A DNA stretch of 26,507 nt from Actinomycetota bacterium (GTDB taxonomy: Bacteria > Actinomycetota > Acidimicrobiia > Acidimicrobiales > Ilumatobacteraceae): positions 1-26,507 of the forward strand of contig SXPW01000018.1 in assembly GCA_005793785.1 (NCBI GenBank), read 5' to 3'. This document shows, piece after piece, positions 1-6,849 of this stretch. The position numbers and the translations under genes were made by a program. Positions within the stretch are counted from its first letter, which is position 1. Each line of letters opens with the position of its first letter. The notes beneath the pieces were generated by a model. The model was not told the origin of the DNA and did not search any database. It saw only the letters and a program-made list of their open reading frames with translations.

Positions 1-827
1 CCACGTCCCGGACCCTCGAGACGCTGCAGATGGCAGTTGACCACGAAGACCAGGTTGTCGAGGTGTTCGCGGGAGGCCAAGGAGAGCGCGCCGAGTGTCT
101 CTGGTTCGTCGCATTCGCCGTCGCCGAGGAACGCCCACACCCTGCTGTCCGTGGTGTCGTCGAGTTTCCGATTGGTGAGATATCGATTGAAGCGAGCGTG
201 GTACAAGGCGGTGATGGGTCCGAGTCCCATCGACACCGTGGGAAATTCCCAGAACTCGGGCATCAGTCGCGGATGGGGGTAGGACGACAGACCCCGCCCG
301 CCTCGTCCGATCTCGCGACGGAAGTGGTCGAGATCGTCGGCTTCGAGTCGCCGCTCGAGGTAGGCGCGCGCGTACACGCCCGGCGCTGCGTGACCCTGGA
401 AATACACGTGGTCTCCCGCGCGACCATCGTCCTTGCCGCGGAAGAAGTGGTTGAATCCCACCTCGTACAACGACGCCGATGACGCGAAGGTGGAGAGGTG
501 GCCACCGATGCCCTCGGCGTGTGCATTGGCGCGCACCACCATCATCGCGGCGTTCCAGCGAATGTAGGCCCGAATTCGTCGCTCGAGATGCTCGTCTCCG
601 GGAAACCATGGCTCGTGTTCGGCGGGAATCGAGTTGACGTACGGGGTGGAGACCGTGGCGGGGAAACTGACTTGGGTTTCGCGTGCTCGCTCGAGCAATC
701 GCGACAGGAGGTAGCGGGCTCGATTCTTGCCCTGCACGTCGACGACCGAGTCGAGCGAGTCGAGCCACTCCTGCGTCTCCTGCGGATCGGTGTCGGGGAG
801 TTGATGGACGGAACCGTCGAACAACAT
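1..827 (-). CDS. aceE: Pyruvate dehydrogenase E1 component, homodimeric type (partial, N-terminal part)
   Basis: Thiamine-diphosphate E1 subunit of the pyruvate dehydrogenase complex, which decarboxylates pyruvate and reductively acetylates the E2 lipoyl group in the cytoplasm. About 275 N-terminal residues are visible out of the roughly 900 usual for this family; the rest lies beyond base 1. The translation shows the AceE N-terminal pattern (DPQETQEWLDSLDSVV, then RARYLLSRLLERAR, then TPYVNSIP), the block SASLYEVGFNHFFRG, FQGHAAPGVYARAYLE, and the diphosphate-binding stretch LGDGECDEPE followed by VVNCHLQRLEGPGR. The ATG at 827 is chosen because an in-frame TGA lies 12 codons upstream. The gene is divergent from rnhA. 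Its E2 and E3 partners lie about 10 kb away at 10983-13829. The family assignment is very secure. Confidence 0.95.
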   Translation of the reverse strand, partial: MLFDGSVHQLPDTDPQETQEWLDSLDSVVDVQGKNRARYLLSRLLERARETQVSFPATVSTPYVNSIPAEHEPWFPGDEHLERRIRAYIRWNAAMMVVRANAHAEGIGGHLSTFASSASLYEVGFNHFFRGKDDGRAGDHVYFQGHAAPGVYARAYLERRLEADDLDHFRREIGRGGRGLSSYPHPRLMPEFWEFPTVSMGLGPITALYHARFNRYLTNRKLDDTTDSRVWAFLGDGECDEPETLGALSLASREHLDNLVFVVNCHLQRLEGPGR

Positions 828-864
828 GCGTCCATTCTCGCACGACGGCTCCCGAGTTCACGCC

Positions 865-876
865 TACCAATCGGTA
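865..876. promoter_or_regulatory. Inverted repeat TACC-N4-GGTA between aceE and rnhA (candidate operator)
   Basis: TACCAATCGGTA lies in the roughly 60-bp divergent gap and has 4-bp arms. On the minus strand it sits 38-49 nt before the aceE ATG, where a -35 region or operator would be expected. A similar element (CTACC-GTA-GGTAG) overlaps the likely lpd promoter at 10968-10980. Being an operator is inference only, since short repeats like this occur by chance. Confidence 0.3.
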
Positions 877-889
877 AGTATCTGGGGTG

Positions 890-1333
890 ATGACGACTGT
901 TCGCACGGTGTACACCGACGGTGCATGCTCGGGAAATCCGGGTCCCGGTGGCTGGGCGTGGGCGGTGGCACCTCGTGGTGAGCCGCACGACAGCGGCGGC
1001 GAATCACCGACGACGAATCAGCGCATGGAGTTGCTCGCGGTTTTACAAGCATTGCGGACGCTCTCGCTGCAGCCCGGACCCATCGAGGTGGTGTCCGACA
1101 GTCAATACGTGGTGAAGTGTTTTACCGAAGGCTGGTGGGAGGGATGGATGCGCCGTGGCTGGAAGAACAGCCAACGACAGGCTGTGGCGAATCGCGACTT
1201 GTGGGAGCCGCTCGTTGCGCTGGTGCGTGAGCGGGGAGACATCTCGTTTCGTTGGGTTCGTGGACACACCGGTGAACCCATGAACGAGCGTGTCGATGCG
1301 CTGGCCGTGGCCGCTATCGATCTCGTGCGCTAG
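890..1333 (+). CDS. rnhA: Ribonuclease HI
   Basis: Cleaves the RNA strand of RNA-DNA hybrids in the cytoplasm (R-loops, primer remnants) using two metal ions. The protein has 147 residues, close to the roughly 155 of E. coli RNase HI. Counting from the ATG at 890, the catalytic carboxylates are all present: D10 (YTDGACSGNPG), E47 (MELLA), D70 (VSDSQYV) and D136 (ERVDALA). The flexible-loop His is H126 (RGHTGEP). The basic, Trp-rich handle region (GWWEGWMRRGWKNSQ) is also present. A GTG at 887 directly precedes the ATG in frame, so the start is ambiguous by one codon. It is the first gene of the plus-strand run and is followed 11 nt later by an SDR gene. Confidence 0.96.
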   Translation: MTTVRTVYTDGACSGNPGPGGWAWAVAPRGEPHDSGGESPTTNQRMELLAVLQALRTLSLQPGPIEVVSDSQYVVKCFTEGWWEGWMRRGWKNSQRQAVANRDLWEPLVALVRERGDISFRWVRGHTGEPMNERVDALAVAAIDLVR

Positions 1334-1336
1334 CGT
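1331..1336 (+). promoter_or_regulatory. Candidate -10 element TAGCGT for a leaderless SDR transcript
   Basis: TAGCGT begins with the TAG stop codon of rnhA and ends 8 nt before the ATG at 1345. This is the spacing expected when transcription starts at the start codon. No Shine-Dalgarno sequence is visible. I saw no good -35 element. Confidence 0.4.
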
Positions 1337-1344
1337 TCGCCGCC

Positions 1345-2121
1345 ATGGAACTCACCAACTCAAGTGCCATCGTCACCGGAGGAGCCAGCGGAATCGGAGC
1401 CGCAGCTGCTCGACTGCTCGCCAAGAAGGGTGCCAAGGTGGTCATTGCCGACCTACAGGCTGACAAGGGTGAAGCGCTCGCCAAGGAGATCGGTGGAGCC
1501 TTCTGCAAGGTGGATGTCACCAATACACAGGACATCATCAACGCCACGGAGATGGCCAAGTCGATGGGCCCGGTTCGCGCACTGGTGAATTCGGCCGGCA
1601 TCGGCTGGGCGCAGCGCACCGTGGGCAAGGACGGCACGGTGGAGTCGGCGGCGAACCTCGATGCCTTCAAGAAGGTGATCGCGATCAACCTCGTCGGTAC
1701 GTTCGACTGCATTCGCGTGGTTGCCACGGCGATGAGTCGCAACGAACCACTCGAGCACGGCGAGCGTGGAGCCATCGTGAACATCGCATCGGTGGCCGCG
1801 TTCGACGGTCAGATCGGTCAGGCGTCGTACTCGGCATCCAAGGGTGGTGTCGTCGGCATGACGTTGCCGATTGCCCGCGATCTCGCCGCGATCGGCGTGC
1901 GGGTCAATACCGTTGCTCCAGGACTCATCGATACCCCGATCTACGGCCAGGGCGATGCGAGCGAGGCGTTCAAGAGCAACCTGCAAAAGGGCGTGCTCTT
2001 CCCGCAGCGACTCGGTTCGCCGGAAGAACTCGCCTCGATGGTGTTGGAGTGCATCACGAACAGTTACATGAATGCAGAGTCGATCAGAGTTGATGGTGGC
2101 ATTCGCATGCCGCCGAAATGA
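1345..2121 (+). CDS. NAD-type short-chain dehydrogenase (HSD17B10 / 3-hydroxyacyl-CoA dehydrogenase type 2-like)
   Basis: Classical SDR of 258 residues with a Rossmann fold. The cofactor loop is TGGASGIG (11-18). D36 (VIADLQ) at the end of beta-2 favours NAD over NADP. The catalytic tetrad is N115 (AINLVG), S149 (VNIASV), Y162 and K166 (YSASK). The long insert around residues 90-105, the segment HGERGAIVNIASVAAFDGQ, and APGLIDTPIY resemble type-2 3-hydroxyacyl-CoA dehydrogenases. Oxidation of a 3-hydroxyacyl-CoA or a related alcohol is therefore the best guess; the exact substrate is inference. The stop codon overlaps the start of the next gene (ATGA), so the two are probably co-translated. 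The start is supported by a candidate leaderless promoter. Confidence 0.88.
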   Translation: MELTNSSAIVTGGASGIGAAAARLLAKKGAKVVIADLQADKGEALAKEIGGAFCKVDVTNTQDIINATEMAKSMGPVRALVNSAGIGWAQRTVGKDGTVESAANLDAFKKVIAINLVGTFDCIRVVATAMSRNEPLEHGERGAIVNIASVAAFDGQIGQASYSASKGGVVGMTLPIARDLAAIGVRVNTVAPGLIDTPIYGQGDASEAFKSNLQKGVLFPQRLGSPEELASMVLECITNSYMNAESIRVDGGIRMPPK

Positions 2122-3029
2122 CCCCATTCGTCACACACAGCGACCCGTTCACGCCGTTTGATACGGCGCCGTCGAAGCCGAGTGTCGACACTGGCTACGT
2201 AGCCCGCATTCCGCACGACGAGATCTTGCCCCAAGTCGTTGGTGATGCATTCCGTCATCGAGTCGGCACCAAACCGCTCGATCTCCACCGTTGGTTCGTG
2301 CGCGACCCCGACTGGGAACCCACGATCGCGATGAAACGCGCACTCATCGACGAACGTCGCAATGAGGTGGTGTGCCATCGCGACGACGCCCACGAGGTGG
2401 CGCAAGAGGCGGGGGAATTGGTGTTGGGCTGGCTCGGCAAATCCACCTCGAACATCGGCATCGATACGTTGGTCGATGCAGCGCGGGAGGTGCCAGACGA
2501 TCTCACGGTGCTGCGGTCGATGCCCAGCGAGGCGGGTGAGCAACTGCCGTTCGTGGCCGGCGTGGTGTGCTCACCGAGTCGCTGGAAATTGTCGGAGAAG
2601 ATCGGCCACGACATGCTCACGGTGCACAAACCCGTGGCGTTGTATGCCGAGCACATCGGTGCAGCGGTCGATACGACACTGACGCGGCTGTCGCCGGACA
2701 AGCCCATCTGGCGATCGAACTGGACGTTGGAGGATCACCCGGCGTTGTTCCAACCGTATTCGCCGGACAAACCGTTGGTGGAACATCCCTCAGAGTTGTG
2801 GATTCGAATCGAGCGCGAGACACTGCGGCGTCTCCCGCGCACGCGCGGCATCTTGTTCACCATAAGAGGTTTTCAGGAGCCACTCAGTAGTTGGGTGAAT
2901 CGGGGACCTGAGGCCGTTCGAACCCTGCGCGAACTCGTGTTCCGTCTCCCTGATGCGCTCGCCCGATACAAGAGTGTGTACGACTATCGAGCCGCCACCA
3001 TCACGTGGCTCGACTCGCTGCTCGCCTAG
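2118..3029 (+). CDS. DUF3445 family protein (heme-dependent oxidative N-demethylase-like)
   Basis: 303-residue protein matching the DUF3445 family, some members of which are annotated as heme-dependent oxidative N-demethylase alpha subunits. Visible family hallmarks are PLDLHRWF (53-60), CSPSRWKLSEKIG (151-163), VHKPVALY (169-176), RSNW (199-202), IERETLRRLP (231-240) and LFTIR (246-250). No signal peptide or membrane segment is seen. It overlaps the upstream SDR by four bases (ATGA), suggesting one transcript. Its stop is interleaved with that of argJ on the other strand: the bases CTAG at 3026-3029 contain both stop codons. Family placement is good; that this member demethylates an amine is not shown by the sequence. 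Confidence 0.82.
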   Translation: MTPFVTHSDPFTPFDTAPSKPSVDTGYVARIPHDEILPQVVGDAFRHRVGTKPLDLHRWFVRDPDWEPTIAMKRALIDERRNEVVCHRDDAHEVAQEAGELVLGWLGKSTSNIGIDTLVDAAREVPDDLTVLRSMPSEAGEQLPFVAGVVCSPSRWKLSEKIGHDMLTVHKPVALYAEHIGAAVDTTLTRLSPDKPIWRSNWTLEDHPALFQPYSPDKPLVEHPSELWIRIERETLRRLPRTRGILFTIRGFQEPLSSWVNRGPEAVRTLRELVFRLPDALARYKSVYDYRAATITWLDSLLA

Positions 3030-4183
3030 GTGGTGTAGTCGGCGTTGATACGGATGTAGCCGTCGGTGAGGTCACAGCCCCACACGGTGGCATCACTGGT
3101 GCCGGTGCCGAGCGAGACATGAATCAGCACATCGGCTCCTTTCATGTACGAGCTCAATTGTGCGAGCCCAGCAGCATCGACTTGTTGCGGGTACACCTCC
3201 TGGGCACCGAAGCGAATCACCACACGTTCTTGGTCGATGTCCGAATACTGCGAGCACTTGCCGACAGCCATGGCGACGCGCCCCCAGTTGGGGTCGGCAC
3301 CGTGCACGGCGGTTTTCACCAAGGGTGAGTTGACGATGGCACGCGCCACCGTGACCGCTTGCTCGACGTTGCGTGCGCCATCCACCCGAACCTCGATGAG
3401 TTTTTCCGCGCCCTCACCATCGCGGGCGATCTGTTTGGTGAGCGACAGCAGCACGTCGTACAGTGCGTCCTCGAAAGCCGAATCGTTGACCGCGCCAGCA
3501 GCACCACTGGCCAGACACACCGTGGTGTCGCTCGTGGACGTGTCGGTATCGATCGACACACGGTTGAACGTGCGTTCGACGCAGCGACGGTAGGCCACCT
3601 CGAGTTCGGCGCGCGAGAGGGCGGCATCGGTGAACACGAGCGAAATGTGGGTGGCCATGTTCGGTTCGATCATGCCGACGCCCTTGGCGACGCCGACGAT
3701 GCGTGCCGACGAACCAGCGATGGTCGCTTCGGCCAATTTCGGCACGGTGTCGGTGGTCATGATGGCACGTGCCACCAAACCTGCGTCCACTGATTCCGTC
3801 AGGTCGGCGACTCGGGCGACTCCGGCGCGAATCTTGTCCATCGGATATTGGCGACCGATCACACCCGTCGAGGCGATGACGAACGCGTCGTTTCGACACC
3901 CGAGGCGTTCGGCAACGCTAGACACGATCTCCCTCGCATTTCTCATGCCCTCAACTCCGGTTGCCACGTTGGAATTCTTCGAAAGGACGATCACACCGCG
4001 AGTGCGTCCACCCGCGATGAGTTCGCGACTCAGAACGACACTCGCGCCCGCGAAGCGACTCTGGGTGAAGAGGGACGCGCCGACGGTTTCGGGTCGACCA
4101 AGGATGACGACGAAGTCGAGCGAGTCGTCCTTGATGCCGAAGTTTGCGGTACGGGCGGTGAAGCCGGCGGGCAACGACGTCAT
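3026..4183 (-). CDS. argJ: Glutamate N-acetyltransferase / ornithine acetyltransferase (ArgJ family)
   Basis: ArgJ recycles the acetyl group from N-acetylornithine to glutamate in arginine synthesis, and bifunctional forms also use acetyl-CoA. The 385-residue length is normal. Seen are STGVIG (105-110, oxyanion-hole region), TTDT (143-146), and KGVGMIEPNMAT with the expected autocatalytic cleavage between A177 and T178 (the new N-terminal Thr is the nucleophile). HGADPNWGR and the C-terminal INADYTT are also present. One oddity is that the usual SGNANA-TG segment reads SKNSNVATG (68-76). No other arg gene lies in the window. It is the last gene of a minus-strand block, 21 nt after the SRPBCC gene. 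A paralogue with a different acyl acceptor remains possible. Confidence 0.88.
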   Translation of the reverse strand: MTSLPAGFTARTANFGIKDDSLDFVVILGRPETVGASLFTQSRFAGASVVLSRELIAGGRTRGVIVLSKNSNVATGVEGMRNAREIVSSVAERLGCRNDAFVIASTGVIGRQYPMDKIRAGVARVADLTESVDAGLVARAIMTTDTVPKLAEATIAGSSARIVGVAKGVGMIEPNMATHISLVFTDAALSRAELEVAYRRCVERTFNRVSIDTDTSTSDTTVCLASGAAGAVNDSAFEDALYDVLLSLTKQIARDGEGAEKLIEVRVDGARNVEQAVTVARAIVNSPLVKTAVHGADPNWGRVAMAVGKCSQYSDIDQERVVIRFGAQEVYPQQVDAAGLAQLSSYMKGADVLIHVSLGTGTSDATVWGCDLTDGYIRINADYTT

Positions 4184-4204
4184 GATTCGGTGGTGGAGTG
4201 TGCT

Positions 4205-4672
4205 CTAGGAGAAGTGTTTTGCCAGGTTGAGCAACGTCTTGCGCATGGCCACCTCGTTGTTGACGATTGCGTTCATGGCGCGCAGGAACCAATTGGCTTT
4301 GTTGGTCGAATAGTCGAACTCCTCGGTCACCATCGTTCCTCCCTCGACCGCGGACAACGTATAGCGCCACACGTGACCGCCGAAGTGTCGCCAGCCGATC
4401 CGCTTACCCTCCTCGAATTCCACCACGGTGTTGGTGATGCGATACGGAACACCCATGCGCATGGACATGCCGAATTTGGCGCCGAGCGACAATCGTTTCG
4501 GGCCGCTCAACCCGCCGCGCACGGTGCCCGAGCCGTCGATGTCGCAGTGGCGCTCCGGGGAGGCGAGCAGATCGAAAATGGCTTGGGGATTCGTCGGCAC
4601 GAACTGGGAGACGGTGACGATTTTCCTTCGTGGGTCGTGGGCGGGCGAGTCAGATTTCGGTACGTGCGACAT
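4205..4672 (-). CDS. SRPBCC-fold (polyketide cyclase/START-like) protein
   Basis: 155-residue single-domain protein with the pattern of the SRPBCC/START superfamily, which encloses hydrophobic ligands in a deep pocket. It opens with KIVTVSQFVPTNPQAIFDLLASPERH and continues with YRITNTVVEFEEGKRIGW, WRYTLSAVEGGTMVTEEFDY and a long C-terminal helix. The open frame extends much further upstream, but that part is antisense to the FAD gene. The ATG at 4672 is chosen because it gives a normal family N-terminus and lies 10 nt after the upstream stop. TAGCGT stands 7 nt before it. It neighbours an SDR39U1 gene, whose family is sometimes fused to SRPBCC domains. The ligand is unknown. Confidence 0.82.
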   Translation of the reverse strand: MSHVPKSDSPAHDPRRKIVTVSQFVPTNPQAIFDLLASPERHCDIDGSGTVRGGLSGPKRLSLGAKFGMSMRMGVPYRITNTVVEFEEGKRIGWRHFGGHVWRYTLSAVEGGTMVTEEFDYSTNKANWFLRAMNAIVNNEVAMRKTLLNLAKHFS

Positions 4673-4679
4673 GCATACG

Positions 4680-4685
4680 ACGCTA
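4680..4685 (-). promoter_or_regulatory. Candidate -10 TAGCGT before the SRPBCC gene
   Basis: Read on the minus strand, TAGCGT starts with the TAG stop of the FAD oxidoreductase gene and ends 7 nt before the ATG at 4672. The arrangement copies that at 1331-1336, where another TAG stop starts the same hexamer. It may give the SRPBCC-argJ pair its own leaderless transcript. Confidence 0.35.
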
Positions 4686-5942
4686 GGCGAGCGCGCCCGC
4701 GACGAGTTCACCGCAACGGCGCCCTGAAAAGAGTGCTCCTTGCAACGAACCCGTGTCACGGTGATCGCCGCACACGAAGACTCCGTTGCCCAACGCAATG
4801 TTGCGTTTCGGAGAGAACGGCGGACGCTGCTCCACTCCTGCATGACCGATTCGGTAGGTGCGAAGGTGGCGCCAGCCATCGACCTGCGAACCCCACCACG
4901 TGCGCAACTGATCGCGCGCCAGCGTTTCAAGGTCCCCGTCGACGACCTGCGGAAGTGCGGCCACGATCAGGTGTTTTCCCGCCGGCGCATAACTGGCGGC
5001 CACGTTGCTCATGACCGCCGCATTCAGGACGGGTCCCTTGCCCGACCCGTCGAGCATCACCAAGCGCGATTTGGTTGGAGCGGAGTCCGCCGCAAAGTAC
5101 ACCGCACCGGCCCGTCGCGACTCGCGCTCCGGCATCGACACCAGTTCGCGGGCCGCCGGCAATTCGGTTGCGACGACGATGGCGCGGCTCTCGATTCGAC
5201 GCCCATCCGAGGTGATGACTGCACGACCATCAATCGAAGCGACCTTGGTGTTGCGATGGATGAGACCCGGTAACCGCTCGGCCATCTGGCGGGGCAGTGC
5301 TCCCATTCCGAGTCGGGGAACGGAAGCGTCCCCCTCGCTCAAACTTCGGAAAATGATGTCGAACATCCGTCGCGACGTGGTGAGTGACGGATCGAGTTGA
5401 ATCCCACCGAACAGCGGGCGAAAGAACTGGTTGATCATCTTCGGAGAGAACCCGGCACGACGCAGGGCAACCACGGTGGGCATGTCTTGTCCGCGGAGGA
5501 GTTCGCGCGGATCGCCCTTCAGCGTTCGCGCGCGAAGAATCGCAAGTCGTGCCTTGTCGGCGAACGTTCCAATCGGGGCGCGAGCGGTGCCGAGGATGCT
5601 TCGTGGATTGCGGAACGGGTCGGTCACTTCGTAGGCACGACCACGCGACATCACGAGCGCACCAGGGCCGAACTTTTGGAGGTCGAGGGCGTCGAGGTCG
5701 ATGTGTCGTTTCACTTCCGGGTATGCAGTGAGGAGAATCTGAAAACCACGGTCGAGCCGGTAGCCATCCACCATGTCGGTGCGAACCCGACCACCGACGT
5801 CATCCTGTGCCTCCAATACCGCAACGTTGAACGACTTTGAGTGCAGGTGTTTGGCGGCGGCGAGACCAGCGAGCCCCGCGCCGATGATGACCACGTCGAC
5901 GCGTGACGGGAGTTGGCTCGTTGCAGCCGAACCGATGCTCAC
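4683..5942 (-). CDS. FAD-dependent amine oxidase / phytoene desaturase-like oxidoreductase
   Basis: 419-residue flavoprotein of the amine oxidase superfamily. The dinucleotide-binding motif is GAGLAGLAAAKHL (21-33), with E44 to bind the ribose and the GGRVRT motif at 50-55. A C-terminal flavin-contacting block reads VFVCGDHRDTGSLQGALFSG. The middle of the protein is variable and does not identify the substrate. The GTG at 5942 is preferred: it overlaps the preceding gene's stop as GTGA and gives about 20 residues before the motif, whereas the larger open frame runs antisense through that gene. Position between an SDR39U1 epimerase and an SRPBCC protein suggests work on a hydrophobic small molecule, which is inference. 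No carotenoid genes are adjacent. Confidence 0.85.
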   Translation of the reverse strand: MSIGSAATSQLPSRVDVVIIGAGLAGLAAAKHLHSKSFNVAVLEAQDDVGGRVRTDMVDGYRLDRGFQILLTAYPEVKRHIDLDALDLQKFGPGALVMSRGRAYEVTDPFRNPRSILGTARAPIGTFADKARLAILRARTLKGDPRELLRGQDMPTVVALRRAGFSPKMINQFFRPLFGGIQLDPSLTTSRRMFDIIFRSLSEGDASVPRLGMGALPRQMAERLPGLIHRNTKVASIDGRAVITSDGRRIESRAIVVATELPAARELVSMPERESRRAGAVYFAADSAPTKSRLVMLDGSGKGPVLNAAVMSNVAASYAPAGKHLIVAALPQVVDGDLETLARDQLRTWWGSQVDGWRHLRTYRIGHAGVEQRPPFSPKRNIALGNGVFVCGDHRDTGSLQGALFSGRRCGELVAGALA

Positions 5943-6823
5943 TTGTCGAGGAGCGAACGCAACGCGATTTCCAACGTGGGATGAGCGAACTCGAAGGTCG
6001 AGGCTCCGAGCGCGGTGGGCATTACTCGCTGACCAGTGAAGAGCAGTGCCTCGGCCAACTCGCTGCCGAGCAACACTTTCGGACCGAACGACGGAACCGG
6101 AAAAATCGCGGGGCGACGGAGCACTTTGCCCATTACTGCGGCGAATTCTGCACTGGTGACGGGTGCCGGAGCGGTGAGATTCACCGGACCGTGCACCGAC
6201 GCAGTGATGAGATGCTCTATGGCGGCTACTTCGTCGTCGATGGAAATCCAACTTTGCCATTGGTTTCCCCGCCCGAATTTTCCACCGAGACCCGCTTGAA
6301 AGAGCGGCAACTGTTTCTTGAGTGCACCACCGTTGCGGGAGAGCACGATTCCCGTACGCAGGAGCACCGTGCGAACACCCGCGCCGATCGTGGCGTCCTC
6401 CCACTGCTTGCACACTTCGGCAAGGACTCCGGATCCGGCGCTGGAGGTCTCGTGCAGTGGTTCATCGCCGCGTGGACCGTAGAACCCGATTGCCGAGCCC
6501 GAAAGGAAGACGGATGGTCGATTGGCGGCTCCGGCGATGACACTGGCGAGCAACTTGGTGCTCTTGACCCGGCTGTCGAGGATTTCACGCTTGTAGGAGT
6601 TGGTCCATCGTTTGTCGCCGATTCCCGCACCCGACAGATGGATGACGGCATCGACACCCTCGACGACGCTGGCGTCGATGACGCCTCGCGCCGGATCCCA
6701 GGTGGACTCGCCCCTGCTCGCGGTGCGACGCACCAATCGGACGACGTCGTGACCGTGACCCACGAGTCGTGGCACGAGAGCCGAGCCGATGAGTCCGCTG
6801 GCACCTGAAACGACTATTCGCAT
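5939..6823 (-). CDS. SDR39U1 / TIGR01777-type atypical SDR (YfcH-like)
   Basis: 294-residue extended SDR of the TIGR01777 epimerase family. Seen are the N-terminal GASGLIGSAL (7-16), the diagnostic VIHLSGAGIGDKRW, SGSAIGFYGPRGDEPL (about 110-125), LLRTGIVLSRNGGALKK, GRGNQWQSWISIDD and VNLTAPAPVT. The start MRIVVSGASG is unambiguous. The substrate of this family is not established. The 3' end overlaps the FAD gene by four bases, so translational coupling is likely. It follows the permease gene by 26 nt, and TAGCCT stands 6 nt before its ATG, so it may also have its own promoter. Confidence 0.9.
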   Translation of the reverse strand: MRIVVSGASGLIGSALVPRLVGHGHDVVRLVRRTASRGESTWDPARGVIDASVVEGVDAVIHLSGAGIGDKRWTNSYKREILDSRVKSTKLLASVIAGAANRPSVFLSGSAIGFYGPRGDEPLHETSSAGSGVLAEVCKQWEDATIGAGVRTVLLRTGIVLSRNGGALKKQLPLFQAGLGGKFGRGNQWQSWISIDDEVAAIEHLITASVHGPVNLTAPAPVTSAEFAAVMGKVLRRPAIFPVPSFGPKVLLGSELAEALLFTGQRVMPTALGASTFEFAHPTLEIALRSLLDK

Positions 6824-6829
6824 GCGGTC

Positions 6830-6835
6830 AGGCTA
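6830..6835 (-). promoter_or_regulatory. Candidate -10 TAGCCT before the SDR39U1 gene
   Basis: On the minus strand TAGCCT lies in the 26-nt gap after the permease gene and ends 6 nt before the ATG at 6823. That spacing would give a leaderless transcript separating the SDR39U1-FAD block from the permease. Confidence 0.35.
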
Positions 6836-6849
6836 GACGCGCTGGTGAC

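Noticed and set aside
3848..5014. A 388-codon plus-strand open frame across argJ, the SRPBCC gene and the FAD gene
   Set aside because: It crosses three well-supported minus-strand genes and has the composition of an antisense frame.
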